DNA of 17,683 nt from contig JALVWX010000022.1 in the NCBI GenBank assembly GCA_027023165.1, positions 1 to 17,683 on the forward strand, in the 5' to 3' direction. Origin of the DNA: Thermococcus sp. (GTDB taxonomy: Archaea > Methanobacteriota_B > Thermococci > Thermococcales > Thermococcaceae). Below are positions 1 through 7,650 of the stretch, piece after piece (position 1 is the first letter of the stretch; each line of letters opens with the position of its first letter). A program made the translations under genes and the position numbers. The notes under the pieces are model-generated. The model was given only the letters and a program-made list of their open reading frames with translations, made no database searches and had not been told where the DNA came from.

Positions 1-410
1 GTCTCAAGGTGCTCGACCTCATAAAGAACGCCTTCATGCATGGCAATTACGATGCCCTCGGGAAGTTCCACGAGAACGCCCTCTTCCTCGGAATGATGCA
101 CTTCATGGACGAGTACAACTACGACGTCGAGCGGGTTGAGCGCTGCGTCATCCACTACGCGATGCCCGACGGCAGGATAGTCCCGTTCTGTACCTTCAAC
201 GTGATTCCTGAACTCTACCGCGACAAGGTGCAGGCCCAGTACAGCTACACCTGGGAGGAGTGGAAGGTCCTCCATCCTGACTGGGACTACAAGAAGGACA
301 AGTACTTCAGGACGAAGGAGTTCATCGAGAAGATGAAGAACAGCGAGCTTTACAGGAGGACCTACATCGACATCGAGGACTACTTCGGAACGATAAAGAC
401 GAAGGTATGA
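1..410 (+). CDS. C-terminal part of radical SAM tetraether lipid synthase-like protein (5' end outside window)
   Basis: The reading frame is open from the left edge (first full codon at base 3), so only about the last 135 residues are present. They include a block reading HYAMPDGRIVPFCTFN followed by VIPELYRDKVQ, and an acidic and aromatic tail ending in DYFGTIKTKV. This tail resembles the C-terminus of the MJ0619-like radical SAM family, which includes the tetraether (GDGT/macrocyclic archaeol) synthase Tes. Tes joins the phytanyl chains of two archaeal lipids. The radical SAM CxxxCxxC core would lie upstream and cannot be checked here, so the assignment rests on the tail alone. The cysteine in PFCTFN could be a ligand for an auxiliary cluster, but this is inference. 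The stop at 408-410 is followed within about 10 bases by the next gene, so the two are probably co-transcribed. Confidence 0.7.
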   Translation, partial: LKVLDLIKNAFMHGNYDALGKFHENALFLGMMHFMDEYNYDVERVERCVIHYAMPDGRIVPFCTFNVIPELYRDKVQAQYSYTWEEWKVLHPDWDYKKDKYFRTKEFIEKMKNSELYRRTYIDIEDYFGTIKTKV

Positions 411-420
411 GGTGGTTGGA

Positions 421-726
421 ATGAGCGTCAAGCCCGATAAGGAACTCGTGAGGATCGACCTGAAGTTCGGGAACATCAACTGGGAGAAGGCCACTATAAA
501 GCAGTACGAGCTTGAGAAGGAGCTTGGAGTATGGAGGATATTCCTCAACGGCTATGCCAAGAACGGCTTTGTGATCTTCGATGAGGACGTTCTCTCGAGG
601 GAGGAACTACTGAAGGCCCTTGGGGAGTTAGAGCCGGAGATAAAAGGGGAGAAGAAACTCACGGTGGCAGAGCTCATAGAGTCAAGCTACTCCTGGAACA
701 ACGTCCTTGGTCAGGGCGGCTCTTAA
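421..726 (+). CDS. small uncharacterised protein, about 101 residues
   Basis: I do not recognise a named function. The protein starts MSVKPDKELVRIDLKFG and appears to be a small soluble alpha/beta domain: a beta-strand (VRIDLKF), a helix (KQYELEKELG), a strand pair (WRIFLNG, GFVIFDE), a helix (SREELLKALGELE) and an acidic-basic tail. It has no membrane segment and no cysteine motif. A small DUF such as DUF3213, found in Thermococcales, is possible but I cannot confirm it. The ATG at 421 is preferred over the in-frame GTG at 412 because GGTGG at 411-415 is well spaced for it. It follows the radical SAM gene by 10 bases and is probably in the same transcript. Its TAA stop (724-726) interlocks with the stop of the convergent DUF2139 gene in the palindrome TTAA. 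Confidence 0.75.
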   Translation: MSVKPDKELVRIDLKFGNINWEKATIKQYELEKELGVWRIFLNGYAKNGFVIFDEDVLSREELLKALGELEPEIKGEKKLTVAELIESSYSWNNVLGQGGS

Positions 727-2159
727 CGGAGTTCTATCCTAACTTTTCCTCCGACCACCTTTTCAAGCTCAAAACTAACTATTCCCGAGAAAGATGACAG
801 GTCCACCATGTTCTTCCCACGCTTCAGAGTGAAAACTTCTTTCTCTGCAGGAAGGCTGGGTAGGGAGATGTCGTATTCGTAAACCGTCAGTTTTGTGTCC
901 CGGTTTACATAGAAAACTGCCCTTGGATCCTTGTACCCATCGAGGGGAAATCCGCCGAAGAGACCATCTCCCTTAAGCTTTATGGAGTCCAGGGGCAGTG
1001 AGAAGGCCACGGATGGCGGTGGGCCCCATATGGTCTTTTCATCTATCAGCATGATGTCCCTTACTCCCGTATCAAAGGGAGTGGCGGAGGTCTCTCCAGT
1101 GTTAGGAGAGTTGTTGGCACCGAGCAGCAAATTACCCCCGATCTTTTCAATGCTAGTTACCCTCGCACCAAGTGCGCCCACGATCCTGACTACGGGGGGA
1201 GCTATATAAACCAGTACTGTGGGACCGGCGACGAGATGGGTGAACTCCCCCCACCTTCTCCCCCCGAAGGAGACATCATGATAGGAGTTGTAGGCGGTGA
1301 GAATCCCGCCCCCAACGTTCAGAGAGTTAACCCTGAAGGGCGCATAGAACGTTGGGAAATCAAAGAGACGGTAAAAAACGGGCTCTTCCCGGAGGAAAGG
1401 GCTTCCCACAAAGACCCCGCCCCTCACGAAAGCAAAAAACCTGTTGTGGGAGGTGGCCATTGAACCGAGCTCCGGCCTAACCACGTTACCCCCATCCACG
1501 CTCGGGCCGGGTTTTATAAACTCCCATTCTCCACTCTCGAGGGATAGAACCCCGAACTTCTTCACACCCCACGAAAAGTTGCTTCCAATGCCGAAAAGGG
1601 CCATGTCGTGTAGTATTGTGCCTTTGGGAGAAGGTTCATCCAGAAGCTCCGTAGTCTCCCCCTTTCTCCTGTCAAGGGAATAAACGCCCAAGTGCTCGTG
1701 CCCGTCCTCTCGGGCCAGTAGAAGTCTGTCGTTTAGAGGGTCGTAGAGTATATCCCCTATTTCGCCCGCCCAGCGCGTCTCAGAATGAATCGAATCCTTC
1801 CAGAGAAGTTTCATAGTGTCTTCCTTAACGTCATAAACGTGAACGTGAGAGTACTTATCCACAAAACTCACACGGCCCCGGTTATATCTTGCAGGCGCAT
1901 GAACCCATCCACCGAAGTACAGGAATTCATCCACGGTCTCAACTGCGTTGTAAGTGTCACCACCGCTCCTTGGAGGGGGGCCCAGCATGCCAAAATTGTA
2001 CATTCTCTCCTCTTCCCCTTTAACATCGAGGAAATGGGCCTCTGCCTCAAAAGCGAGGGTGTAGTACAGGACTCCTTCATGATATTTAAGCCCAAAGACT
2101 CCACCGCTACCCCATTCGGGAGAATACCTGCCGGGAAAGCTCCAGTTACGGAGGAACAT
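723..2159 (-). CDS. DUF2139 family protein, paralogue A (last gene of sugar operon)
   Basis: This is a 478-residue soluble protein with no signal peptide or membrane segment. The composition suggests a beta-propeller: repeated short strands with glycine turns, for example FGGWVHAPARY, YSHVHVYD and REDGHEHLGVYSLD. I recognise the sequence as DUF2139-like, a family with no function known to me. It is colinear with and closely similar to the protein at 11251-12699. Histidines at about residues 27, 42, 87, 105, 107, 125, 154 and 184 are kept in both, which would suit metal or sugar binding; that is inference. The ATG at 2159 lies just past the kinase stop (TGA then GATG), with AAAGGAGG inside the kinase end as ribosome binding site, so it is translationally coupled. 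As the sixth gene after importer, hydrolase and kinase it most likely acts on the imported sugar or its breakdown products. Its 3' end overlaps the convergent gene at 421-726. Confidence 0.85.
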   Translation of the reverse strand: MFLRNWSFPGRYSPEWGSGGVFGLKYHEGVLYYTLAFEAEAHFLDVKGEEERMYNFGMLGPPPRSGGDTYNAVETVDEFLYFGGWVHAPARYNRGRVSFVDKYSHVHVYDVKEDTMKLLWKDSIHSETRWAGEIGDILYDPLNDRLLLAREDGHEHLGVYSLDRRKGETTELLDEPSPKGTILHDMALFGIGSNFSWGVKKFGVLSLESGEWEFIKPGPSVDGGNVVRPELGSMATSHNRFFAFVRGGVFVGSPFLREEPVFYRLFDFPTFYAPFRVNSLNVGGGILTAYNSYHDVSFGGRRWGEFTHLVAGPTVLVYIAPPVVRIVGALGARVTSIEKIGGNLLLGANNSPNTGETSATPFDTGVRDIMLIDEKTIWGPPPSVAFSLPLDSIKLKGDGLFGGFPLDGYKDPRAVFYVNRDTKLTVYEYDISLPSLPAEKEVFTLKRGKNMVDLSSFSGIVSFELEKVVGGKVRIELR

Positions 2160-2160
2160 C

Positions 2161-3108
2161 TCAATGGCCTCCTTTAAGTTCTTTAAACTCAGTTGATTCC
2201 ATCAACTCTCTGAGGAAGGGAACGCTCCATGCACCTCTCCTAGTTACTGAGATTGCGGCTACTGTGTTTGCAAACTTCCCGATTCTCCTCAGCAGTTCGC
2301 CATCCAATTCCTCAAGTCGTTCCATGGCTCCGGAATGATGAAGACCGGCCAAAAAAGCCGCCATGAAAGCATCTCCCGCCCCGGTAGTGTCAACCGCATT
2401 AACCTTGGGGGCGGGAACTTCGACTCGAGTCTTCCCGGAGATTATAACAGCTCCCCTTGAACCGAGTGTGACCGCAAGAACCGAAGGTTCAAAGGTTTCC
2501 ACCTCAACACCTTTTTTGCGGAGGTAGGTGTACTCCTCCCATCCCATTTTGACTATTGTGGCCAGCTTCAGGCCCCCTTCTATGTCCGCAAGCATTTCCT
2601 CCTCCCTTCCCCTCCAGAGATCGAGTCTTATATTAACGTCGTAACTAAGAGGGACCTTCCCCCGCAGGGTCTTTAGGGTTTTGAAAACCGTGCTTCTTGA
2701 GGGTTCGCGTGCGAACATGACCGTTCCGAAGTGAACCAGTTCGGAGTCCAAAAGAATGTTTAAGGGTATATCCTCCTCCCGCAGGTTAAAATATGCAACT
2801 CCGTCATACAGAATAAACTCAGGCTTTGTGCCTATGAGCTGTACAAACACTACACCCGTGTGAAATTTCCCCTCCCTTTCAATCATCGGCTTAACGCCTT
2901 CTCTTTCAAGGGAACTTATTAAAAAATCCCCGAAGGGGTCATCTCCAACCTTGCTCACGAGCCCGCTCTCAACGCCCAACCTGGAGAGGCCCACTGCAAC
3001 GTTTGCGGGGGCTCCTCCAGGATGTCTCTCAAACTTCCGCACCATGGCCAGCGGTTTGTCCTCAAGCGCTATCATGTCGATTAAAACCTCTCCAAGACAC
3101 ACCATCAT
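2161..3108 (-). CDS. PfkB-family (ribokinase-like) sugar kinase, probable fructokinase
   Basis: This is a 315-residue cytosolic kinase of the ribokinase/PfkB superfamily, which phosphorylates a sugar hydroxyl using ATP. It has the N-terminal glycine pair in HPGGAPANVAVG (about residues 29-40), TLGSRGA (214-220) in the nucleotide-binding part, and the family signature DTTGAGDAF (240-248), in which D246 should be the catalytic base. Length is normal for the family. The best functional guess is a fructokinase-like enzyme acting on the ketose made by the isomerase at 9772-11232; substrate cannot be read from sequence, and KDG kinase or another PfkB activity remains possible. The ATG at 3108 overlaps the stop of the GH5 gene as ATGA, with GGTGAT upstream, so it is coupled to the hydrolase. 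It is part of the leftward TrmB-type operon. Confidence 0.88.
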   Translation of the reverse strand: MMVCLGEVLIDMIALEDKPLAMVRKFERHPGGAPANVAVGLSRLGVESGLVSKVGDDPFGDFLISSLEREGVKPMIEREGKFHTGVVFVQLIGTKPEFILYDGVAYFNLREEDIPLNILLDSELVHFGTVMFAREPSRSTVFKTLKTLRGKVPLSYDVNIRLDLWRGREEEMLADIEGGLKLATIVKMGWEEYTYLRKKGVEVETFEPSVLAVTLGSRGAVIISGKTRVEVPAPKVNAVDTTGAGDAFMAAFLAGLHHSGAMERLEELDGELLRRIGKFANTVAAISVTRRGAWSVPFLRELMESTEFKELKGGH

Positions 3109-4298
3109 TTTACATCACCCACCATCTCCCGGAACTGGAAGTACAGCATCTTCAAGTTTTCTTTGGGATTACGGTAGTATTGCCCTGGAATTTCAAGTCT
3201 CACATCGATTTTATCAACAGACTCCAGTTCCTCTTTAATCTTTTTCATTAATTCGGCTGCCGGTTTGGGGCTCCCATCCCCCCTGAAAAGACCAAAGAAT
3301 CTCTCGTGGATGGCTCTGTCAAAGGGGGGTCTCCCCCAGAGGCTTTTGTGATAATCGGAGAAGTTCCAGTATACTGCTCCCAGGCTACCCACGGCGGCTG
3401 TGAGCCTTAGAGTTTTCTCCAGCCAGGAGGCCGCCTCTTCTTCGTTTATTAAATAATGGAGCATGATCTTCTTTCCCGTCGCAGAGGGCATTCTCCTAGT
3501 CTTCCCTGGAGTGGTCGGCATTCCGAACTCCTCCATGAGAACGTCCTTCCCACCCATCTCTCGCGTTAGCAGAGATGTGAAGGGGATAAAATATGGGTCC
3601 AGAGGATCGGTGAAGTCCGTGTAAACCGAATAGGCGTGCATGCACAGGTAGTCATTCCACCTTGCAACGTCCGGCACGTGAAAGTTTTTGTCCCCCTCTA
3701 TATCCTCTTGGTGTATCCCGAAAGTAACCGGTTTCTTTGAAACGGATTTCAGGGTTTTGTAAACAAATGCAAGCCATTCAGATGCAACGGCTGGATTTCG
3801 AGGGATAAAGACGTTGTCAAGTTCATTTGAGATGTCCCAGCTGTGAATTGCAGGATGTGAAGAGAATTCCCTTCCAACGGTCTGTAAGAGCAACTCCTCG
3901 GCTTCGAGTGCCTTGAGATCCTCATATATGTTTACGGCTCCCACATCCACAACCCTACCATCCGAAAATGTCAGGAACCTTTCATGAGGCCTTTTTGAGA
4001 GGAGCCATTTTGGAAGCCAGTTTAATCCGCTCATGTGCCCGATAAAGAACGTTGGAATGACCAGAAGGTCCAGCTCACGGGCTAAGTCCAGTACCGTACC
4101 CAGGTTAGAGAGGGCTGCATCGTTTATGACATCCGGGTGGGGCTGAAAGTCCTCCCAGAGGAAGAAAATCCTGATGAGTCTAAGTCCAAGATCTCGTATT
4201 TGTGTGAACTCCTCCAGAACTTCTTCCTCGCTGAAGTCCCTCCACCAGAACATGGCCTTCCTTCTCGGCCAGTAGTTGACACCCAAGGTGAATTCCAA
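3105..4298 (-). CDS. GH5-like (clan GH-A) glycoside hydrolase, probably cytosolic
   Basis: This is a retaining-type TIM-barrel glycosidase of about 397 residues. The N-terminus reads EFTLGVNYWPRRKAMFWW, typical of clan GH-A enzymes. The acid/base is probably the glutamate of WDISNE (about residue 159). The nucleophile is probably the second glutamate of VLMEEFG (about 257). RIFFLWEDF and CMHAY supply further conserved barrel residues. There is no signal peptide, so it should act on imported oligosaccharides in the cytosol. Endo- or exo-beta-mannanase or glucanase activity is likely, but the linkage cannot be read. Both in-frame starts are TTG. The one at 4298 is preferred because GGAGGG lies 7 bases upstream, whereas the TTG at 4313 has no ribosome binding site. 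It follows the MalG-type permease by 30 bases and overlaps the kinase by ATGA. Confidence 0.85.
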   Translation of the reverse strand: MEFTLGVNYWPRRKAMFWWRDFSEEEVLEEFTQIRDLGLRLIRIFFLWEDFQPHPDVINDAALSNLGTVLDLARELDLLVIPTFFIGHMSGLNWLPKWLLSKRPHERFLTFSDGRVVDVGAVNIYEDLKALEAEELLLQTVGREFSSHPAIHSWDISNELDNVFIPRNPAVASEWLAFVYKTLKSVSKKPVTFGIHQEDIEGDKNFHVPDVARWNDYLCMHAYSVYTDFTDPLDPYFIPFTSLLTREMGGKDVLMEEFGMPTTPGKTRRMPSATGKKIMLHYLINEEEAASWLEKTLRLTAAVGSLGAVYWNFSDYHKSLWGRPPFDRAIHERFFGLFRGDGSPKPAAELMKKIKEELESVDKIDVRLEIPGQYYRNPKENLKMLYFQFREMVGDVK

Positions 4299-4328
4299 CT
4301 TCCATCCCTCCAAAAATATTTGAAGGGC

Positions 4329-5153
4329 TCAGCCCTTGATTCCTCCCGCGACACCCCTCATGTAATACTTCTGGAGCAGCACGTAGACGAGTATCGGGAC
4401 TACTATCGAGAGGGTTCCTGCGGCTGTTAGCTGTCCCCAGTTGGGGTTGTAGCGACTTATGAAGGTTGTAACCCCCGCTGAGACCGGCCATTTATCGGGG
4501 CGGAGCAGTGTTAGTGCAAAGAACAGGTCCTGCCAGACGAAGATGAACTGGACGACGGCCACGCTTATAACCGCGGGGAGGGCTATGGGGAGTATTATCC
4601 TGAAGTATATCCCCACGTCGCTCAGACCGTCTATCTTTGCAGCTTCCTCGTAATCCTTTGGAATAGCCTTAAAGAAGTTCCGCAGGAAGAAGATTGTCCA
4701 AGGAAGTGCAAACGTTGAGTGGACAAGGATTATACCGTAGTACTGGTTGTACATGTGCAGGTCCCTGAAGAGCTTGAGGAGGGGGACTATAACCGCCTGC
4801 TGTGGCACAACCTGAATTGCAACGAGCGTCAGGAAGAGGAGCGTCTTTATGGGAAAGCTGAAAGAAGTGAATCCGTAGGCAGCCATGCCCGCTATGAGAA
4901 TTGGCAGGATAGTTGCGAAGGTCGCTATGAGGAGAGAGTTGAGGATATACCTCCAGAAACCCGCATCCCAGACCTGCCTGTAATTTATGAGCGTGAAGTG
5001 GGCGTTGTGAAGGTTCCACCACCCGTTGACTATCTCAGCAAAGGGTCTTACTGAGGTCATGACAAGGGCCAGGAGTGGAATGAAGAGTACCACTCCTATT
5101 ATCCACGCCACCAAGTTTATCGAAATCTTGTACTTGGTGCTAACTTTAACCAC
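4329..5153 (-). CDS. malG-like: ABC sugar transporter permease, MalG type
   Basis: This is an inner-membrane permease of about 274 residues with six hydrophobic segments, the first in the stretch LVAWIIGVVLFIPLLALV. The cytoplasmic EAA loop, DYEEAAKIDG (about residues 167-176), docks the ATPase. The C-terminus MRGVAGGIKG is typical of MalG-like subunits. It should form the channel with the MalF-type partner at 5146-6033 and be powered by the MalK-type ATPase at 8656-9762. The start is uncertain: GTG codons at 5162 and 5153 are in frame, and 5153 is preferred because AGGGGTG sits 6 bases ahead of it. The start lies inside the end of the upstream permease gene, so the two permeases are translationally coupled. 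Confidence 0.92.
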   Translation of the reverse strand: MVKVSTKYKISINLVAWIIGVVLFIPLLALVMTSVRPFAEIVNGWWNLHNAHFTLINYRQVWDAGFWRYILNSLLIATFATILPILIAGMAAYGFTSFSFPIKTLLFLTLVAIQVVPQQAVIVPLLKLFRDLHMYNQYYGIILVHSTFALPWTIFFLRNFFKAIPKDYEEAAKIDGLSDVGIYFRIILPIALPAVISVAVVQFIFVWQDLFFALTLLRPDKWPVSAGVTTFISRYNPNWGQLTAAGTLSIVVPILVYVLLQKYYMRGVAGGIKG

Positions 5154-6033
5154 TCTCAACACCCCTTTCGCCTATCATCTTTTTCAGCATTCCTAGGGAG
5201 AACACGAACACCGAAACGGTTAGCAGGGTTGCTATGGCCGCTGCATATCCCCACCGGAAGTTGTAGAATATCTCGTAGTAGACCATGTACGCAAGCACGA
5301 ACAGGTACATTGGGACTGACTCTCCGCCGGAGAGGACGTAGATTAGATCGAAGACCTTGAGGATGTAGATGGCGCTCATGGTAACAACAACTATCAGGGC
5401 AGGCTTTAGGAGGGGCAGGAGGATGTATCTGAACCTCTGCCAGGCATTCGCACCGTCAATCCATGCTGCCTCGAGCACTTCAGTATCAAGCCCCTCCAGC
5501 CCTGCTAGAAAAACCGTAGTTGCAAACCCCTGCCACGCCCACAGGGAGCCTATTATTACGAAGTATATTGCCGTGGAGGGGTCCTGTATCCAAGCCCTCG
5601 AGGGAACGCCGAATATTTCAAGGATTCTGTTCACGATTCCCGCGTGCGGGTCCAGGAGAAGCATCCAGACTATACCGACCACCGTCATGGGCATTACCAT
5701 ACCGAGCATTACAAGACCGCGGAGAACGTTCCTTCCGAACACCTCCTTGTTGTGGAGCAGGACTGCGAAACCAAGGCCGATGAGAGTAACCAAGGGTAGG
5801 AATACCACGAATATGAACAGGTTGTTCTTAATCGATGTCCAGAAGAGAGGGTCGTGAATCATTTCCTTGTAGTTTGCAATCCCCGCGAACTTGGGGGCGG
5901 TCATTCCATCCCAGTGGGTGAAGCCGAGATAGAACGTGTTGAACAGGGGATAGATTATGAAAATTAAAAGAAGAATGAAGGCGGGCATCATTAGAATAAA
6001 GAAATCCTTCGTCAGCCATCTTCTTCCGCCCAT
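5146..6033 (-). CDS. malF-like: ABC sugar transporter permease, MalF type
   Basis: This is a permease of about 295 residues with six hydrophobic segments, beginning with the long helix in FFILMMPAFILLLIFIIYPL. The EAA loop EVLEAAWIDGANAW (about residues 185-198) contacts the ATPase. It is shorter than E. coli MalF and lacks its large periplasmic domain, as is usual for archaeal and Gram-positive sugar permeases. Two ATG codons are possible. The one at 6048 overlaps the binding-protein stop as ATGA, but the sequence after it (GAGGTG) is itself a good ribosome binding site 7 bases before the ATG at 6033, which is therefore preferred. It is second in the leftward operon. Confidence 0.92.
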   Translation of the reverse strand: MGGRRWLTKDFFILMMPAFILLLIFIIYPLFNTFYLGFTHWDGMTAPKFAGIANYKEMIHDPLFWTSIKNNLFIFVVFLPLVTLIGLGFAVLLHNKEVFGRNVLRGLVMLGMVMPMTVVGIVWMLLLDPHAGIVNRILEIFGVPSRAWIQDPSTAIYFVIIGSLWAWQGFATTVFLAGLEGLDTEVLEAAWIDGANAWQRFRYILLPLLKPALIVVVTMSAIYILKVFDLIYVLSGGESVPMYLFVLAYMVYYEIFYNFRWGYAAAIATLLTVSVFVFSLGMLKKMIGERGVESG

Positions 6034-6044
6034 CCTCAAACACC

Positions 6045-7382
6045 TCATGACTTGTAGTACTGCTCCGCGTATTGTTCGAGCTGTTCAGCTATCTGCTTGT
6101 AGTTGTCCGGGTTGGCCCAGAACTCGAAGAGCTTGTTCCAGATTATGGGCTGGAATCCTGGCGGTGCATTGTCGTCAAGGTCCGGCACAATGCCGTACTC
6201 CTTCATCCACTCAACGACCTTGGCGTCCGTTGGGTCATAAGCACTAAGGGGAACCTTAAGGTTCGGGGCGAGGTAGCCCTTCTTCTTCACCATGATCTCC
6301 TGGTACTGAGGTCCGGCTAGCCACTTTGCCAGCTCCATAGCCGCCTCTTTGTGGGGAGCGTTCTTCGGAATGACGACCCAGTCTCCACCGGCGACAATGG
6401 CGAACTTGGCGCTCTGGTTTATGACCGGGAAAGGTATTAGTCCAAAGTCAGTTCCGGGTTTGGCTCCTTCCTTCTCAAGCATGAGGACAATCCAGTTCCC
6501 CATGAAGTACATGGCTACCTGGCCGTTGGCGAGCCTCGGGACCTGCGCCTCCCACTTCTCACCTATAGCAGTCTGGGGATTGCCGTAGCAGCCCTCCTTT
6601 ATGAGGTCGCGGAGTATCTTGAAAGCCTCAAGAACGCGCGGGTCTGTCCACTTGACCTTGTGAAGCATGAGGTCGTTGTGGAGCTGGGGTCCACCAACCC
6701 TAATAAGAACCGCTTCAAAGATGTCGGAAAGTGGCCACTTGTCGGCGGCACCACTGGCCATGGGCTGTATCCCGTTTTCCTTGAAAATTTTACAATCCTG
6801 TTTGAGCTGGTCTAGGGTCTTGGGTGGCTCCAAGTTGTACTTCTCAAAGTCGTGGACGTTGTACCATATCCCTGGCTTGGCCCAGGCTTTAATTGGAACT
6901 GCATAGTATGTGTTTCCAACGGTGACCATGTTGAGGAGGTCCTTTTGAATCTCTCCGTTGTAAGCGTTAACAACGCTATTCATGGGTTCAAGCTGTCCTT
7001 TCTGGCCAAGTTCCTTTATAAGGGCCGGCCACGGCAGAATTGCGATATCAAAGGATGGCGAGCCTGTTGCGAGTTCTGTGAGAACGGAATCTCTAAGTTT
7101 TGACTGCACAACATACTTTATCTTGACGTTTGGGTGCTCCTGCTCGTACACCTTGAGAGCGCTCTCAAAGTTCTGGCCCTCCACCCCACCCCACTGTCCG
7201 TAAATAACTACTTCAACAGGCTTCTGGGATGTGGTGGTTGTCTGACTGGTCGTGGTTGCCTGTCCGGAGCTGGATGTGCTTGTTTGGGTTGTGGAGGTTC
7301 CTCCTCCCGAAATGCACCCCGCCGCAACAACGGCGAGTACAAGAACAAAAACCATGGCAATGCTCAGGGGTTTCTTTCCCAT
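6045..7382 (-). CDS. malE-like: ABC sugar transporter substrate-binding lipoprotein, MalE/TMBP type
   Basis: This is an extracytoplasmic binding protein of about 445 residues that captures the sugar for the importer. It begins with a basic and hydrophobic signal (MGKKPLSIAMVFVLVLAVV) followed by a lipobox-like AAGC, with the lipid-anchored cysteine at about residue 23. A low-complexity Thr/Ser/Gln linker follows (to about residue 52) and then the family 1 binding fold starting at VEVVIYGQWGG. Recognisable landmarks are KAWAKPGIWYN and MYFMGNW. Length matches the Thermococcales trehalose/maltose-binding protein, but the ligand here is unknown and the downstream enzymes argue for a different oligosaccharide. 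The ATG at 7382 is preferred over the TTG at 7397 because GAGGTG (7396-7391) would otherwise be inside the gene. It is first in the leftward operon, under the TrmB-site promoter at 7415-7437. Confidence 0.92.
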   Translation of the reverse strand: MGKKPLSIAMVFVLVLAVVAAGCISGGGTSTTQTSTSSSGQATTTSQTTTTSQKPVEVVIYGQWGGVEGQNFESALKVYEQEHPNVKIKYVVQSKLRDSVLTELATGSPSFDIAILPWPALIKELGQKGQLEPMNSVVNAYNGEIQKDLLNMVTVGNTYYAVPIKAWAKPGIWYNVHDFEKYNLEPPKTLDQLKQDCKIFKENGIQPMASGAADKWPLSDIFEAVLIRVGGPQLHNDLMLHKVKWTDPRVLEAFKILRDLIKEGCYGNPQTAIGEKWEAQVPRLANGQVAMYFMGNWIVLMLEKEGAKPGTDFGLIPFPVINQSAKFAIVAGGDWVVIPKNAPHKEAAMELAKWLAGPQYQEIMVKKKGYLAPNLKVPLSAYDPTDAKVVEWMKEYGIVPDLDDNAPPGFQPIIWNKLFEFWANPDNYKQIAEQLEQYAEQYYKS

Positions 7383-7414
7383 ACGCACACACCTCAAGTT
7401 GTATTCACAGTTGA

Positions 7415-7429
7415 TTTACTTTAAGTATA
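7415..7429. promoter_or_regulatory. TrmB-type operator, leftward promoter
   Basis: The sequence TTTACT-TTA-AGTATA is a near-palindrome containing exact TACT and AGTA half-sites three bases apart. That is the pattern described for the TrmB operator of the Thermococcales trehalose/maltose operon. It overlaps the TATA box edge and lies between it and the predicted start, where a bound repressor would block polymerase or TFB. Regulation by the adjacent TrmB homologue is inference from pattern and position. Confidence 0.7.
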
Positions 7430-7441
7430 TATATAGTTTTT
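7426..7441 (-). promoter_or_regulatory. BRE/TATA promoter of the leftward sugar operon
   Basis: On the minus strand the sequence reads CAAAAACTATATATATAC, an A-rich BRE followed by a strong TATA box. The TATA centre (about 7431) predicts a start near 7405, leaving a leader of about 23 bases with GAGGTG before the ATG at 7382. The start site is inferred from the usual 25-base spacing. Confidence 0.75.
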
Positions 7442-7512
7442 GGATTCAGTCAAAAGTCGAGGATTAATAGCCATGAAAAAACTTCAATATCCAATTATGG
7501 GCCTGGAAAAAA

Positions 7513-7530
7513 GGAAATTTTTATATATAC
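7513..7530 (+). promoter_or_regulatory. BRE/TATA promoter of the rightward regulator-ATPase-isomerase operon
   Basis: The sequence GGAAATTTTTATATATAC is a good archaeal BRE (GGAAAT) followed by a TATA box (about 7519-7528). Usual spacing predicts transcription starting near 7549, within the operator at 7544-7558. The leader before the regulator start at 7626 is therefore about 75 bases. Confidence 0.72.
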
Positions 7531-7543
7531 TGTGGTCATATTA

Positions 7544-7558
7544 TTTACTAAAAGTAAA
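7544..7558. promoter_or_regulatory. TrmB-type operator, rightward promoter
   Basis: The sequence TTTACT-AAA-AGTAAA is a perfect 6+6 inverted repeat with a 3-base spacer and contains TACT-N3-AGTA. It covers the predicted transcription start of the regulator operon, consistent with autorepression. It is the second copy of the motif in this one 243-base gap; the first is at 7415-7429. Confidence 0.75.
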
Positions 7559-7581
7559 CACATAGCGAAGGAGTGTGGGCA

Positions 7582-7650
7582 ATGTATTTAGGAAGGAGAA
7601 CTAACCAATTAGAGGGTGTGTGTCAATGGAGCCAAGTGATAAAATTATGA
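7582..7650 (+). CDS. possible 22-codon upstream ORF overlapping the regulator start
   Basis: An ATG at 7582 follows GAAGGAG (7567-7573) with 8-base spacing, a stronger ribosome binding site than many genes here have. It opens a 22-codon frame encoding MYLGRRTNQLEGVCQWSQ and then VIKL. The frame stops at 7648-7650, 23 bases beyond the regulator ATG and out of frame with it. If translated, ribosomes would terminate just inside the regulator gene and could couple or hinder its translation. It may equally be chance: the peptide resembles nothing I recognise. Low confidence. Confidence 0.25.
   Translation: MYLGRRTNQLEGVCQWSQVIKL

Noticed and set aside
7383..7625. Short tandem TA runs as a repeat or replication-origin feature
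   Set aside because: Each TATATATA run is explained as a TATA box of one of the two divergent promoters; no ORB-like repeats are seen.
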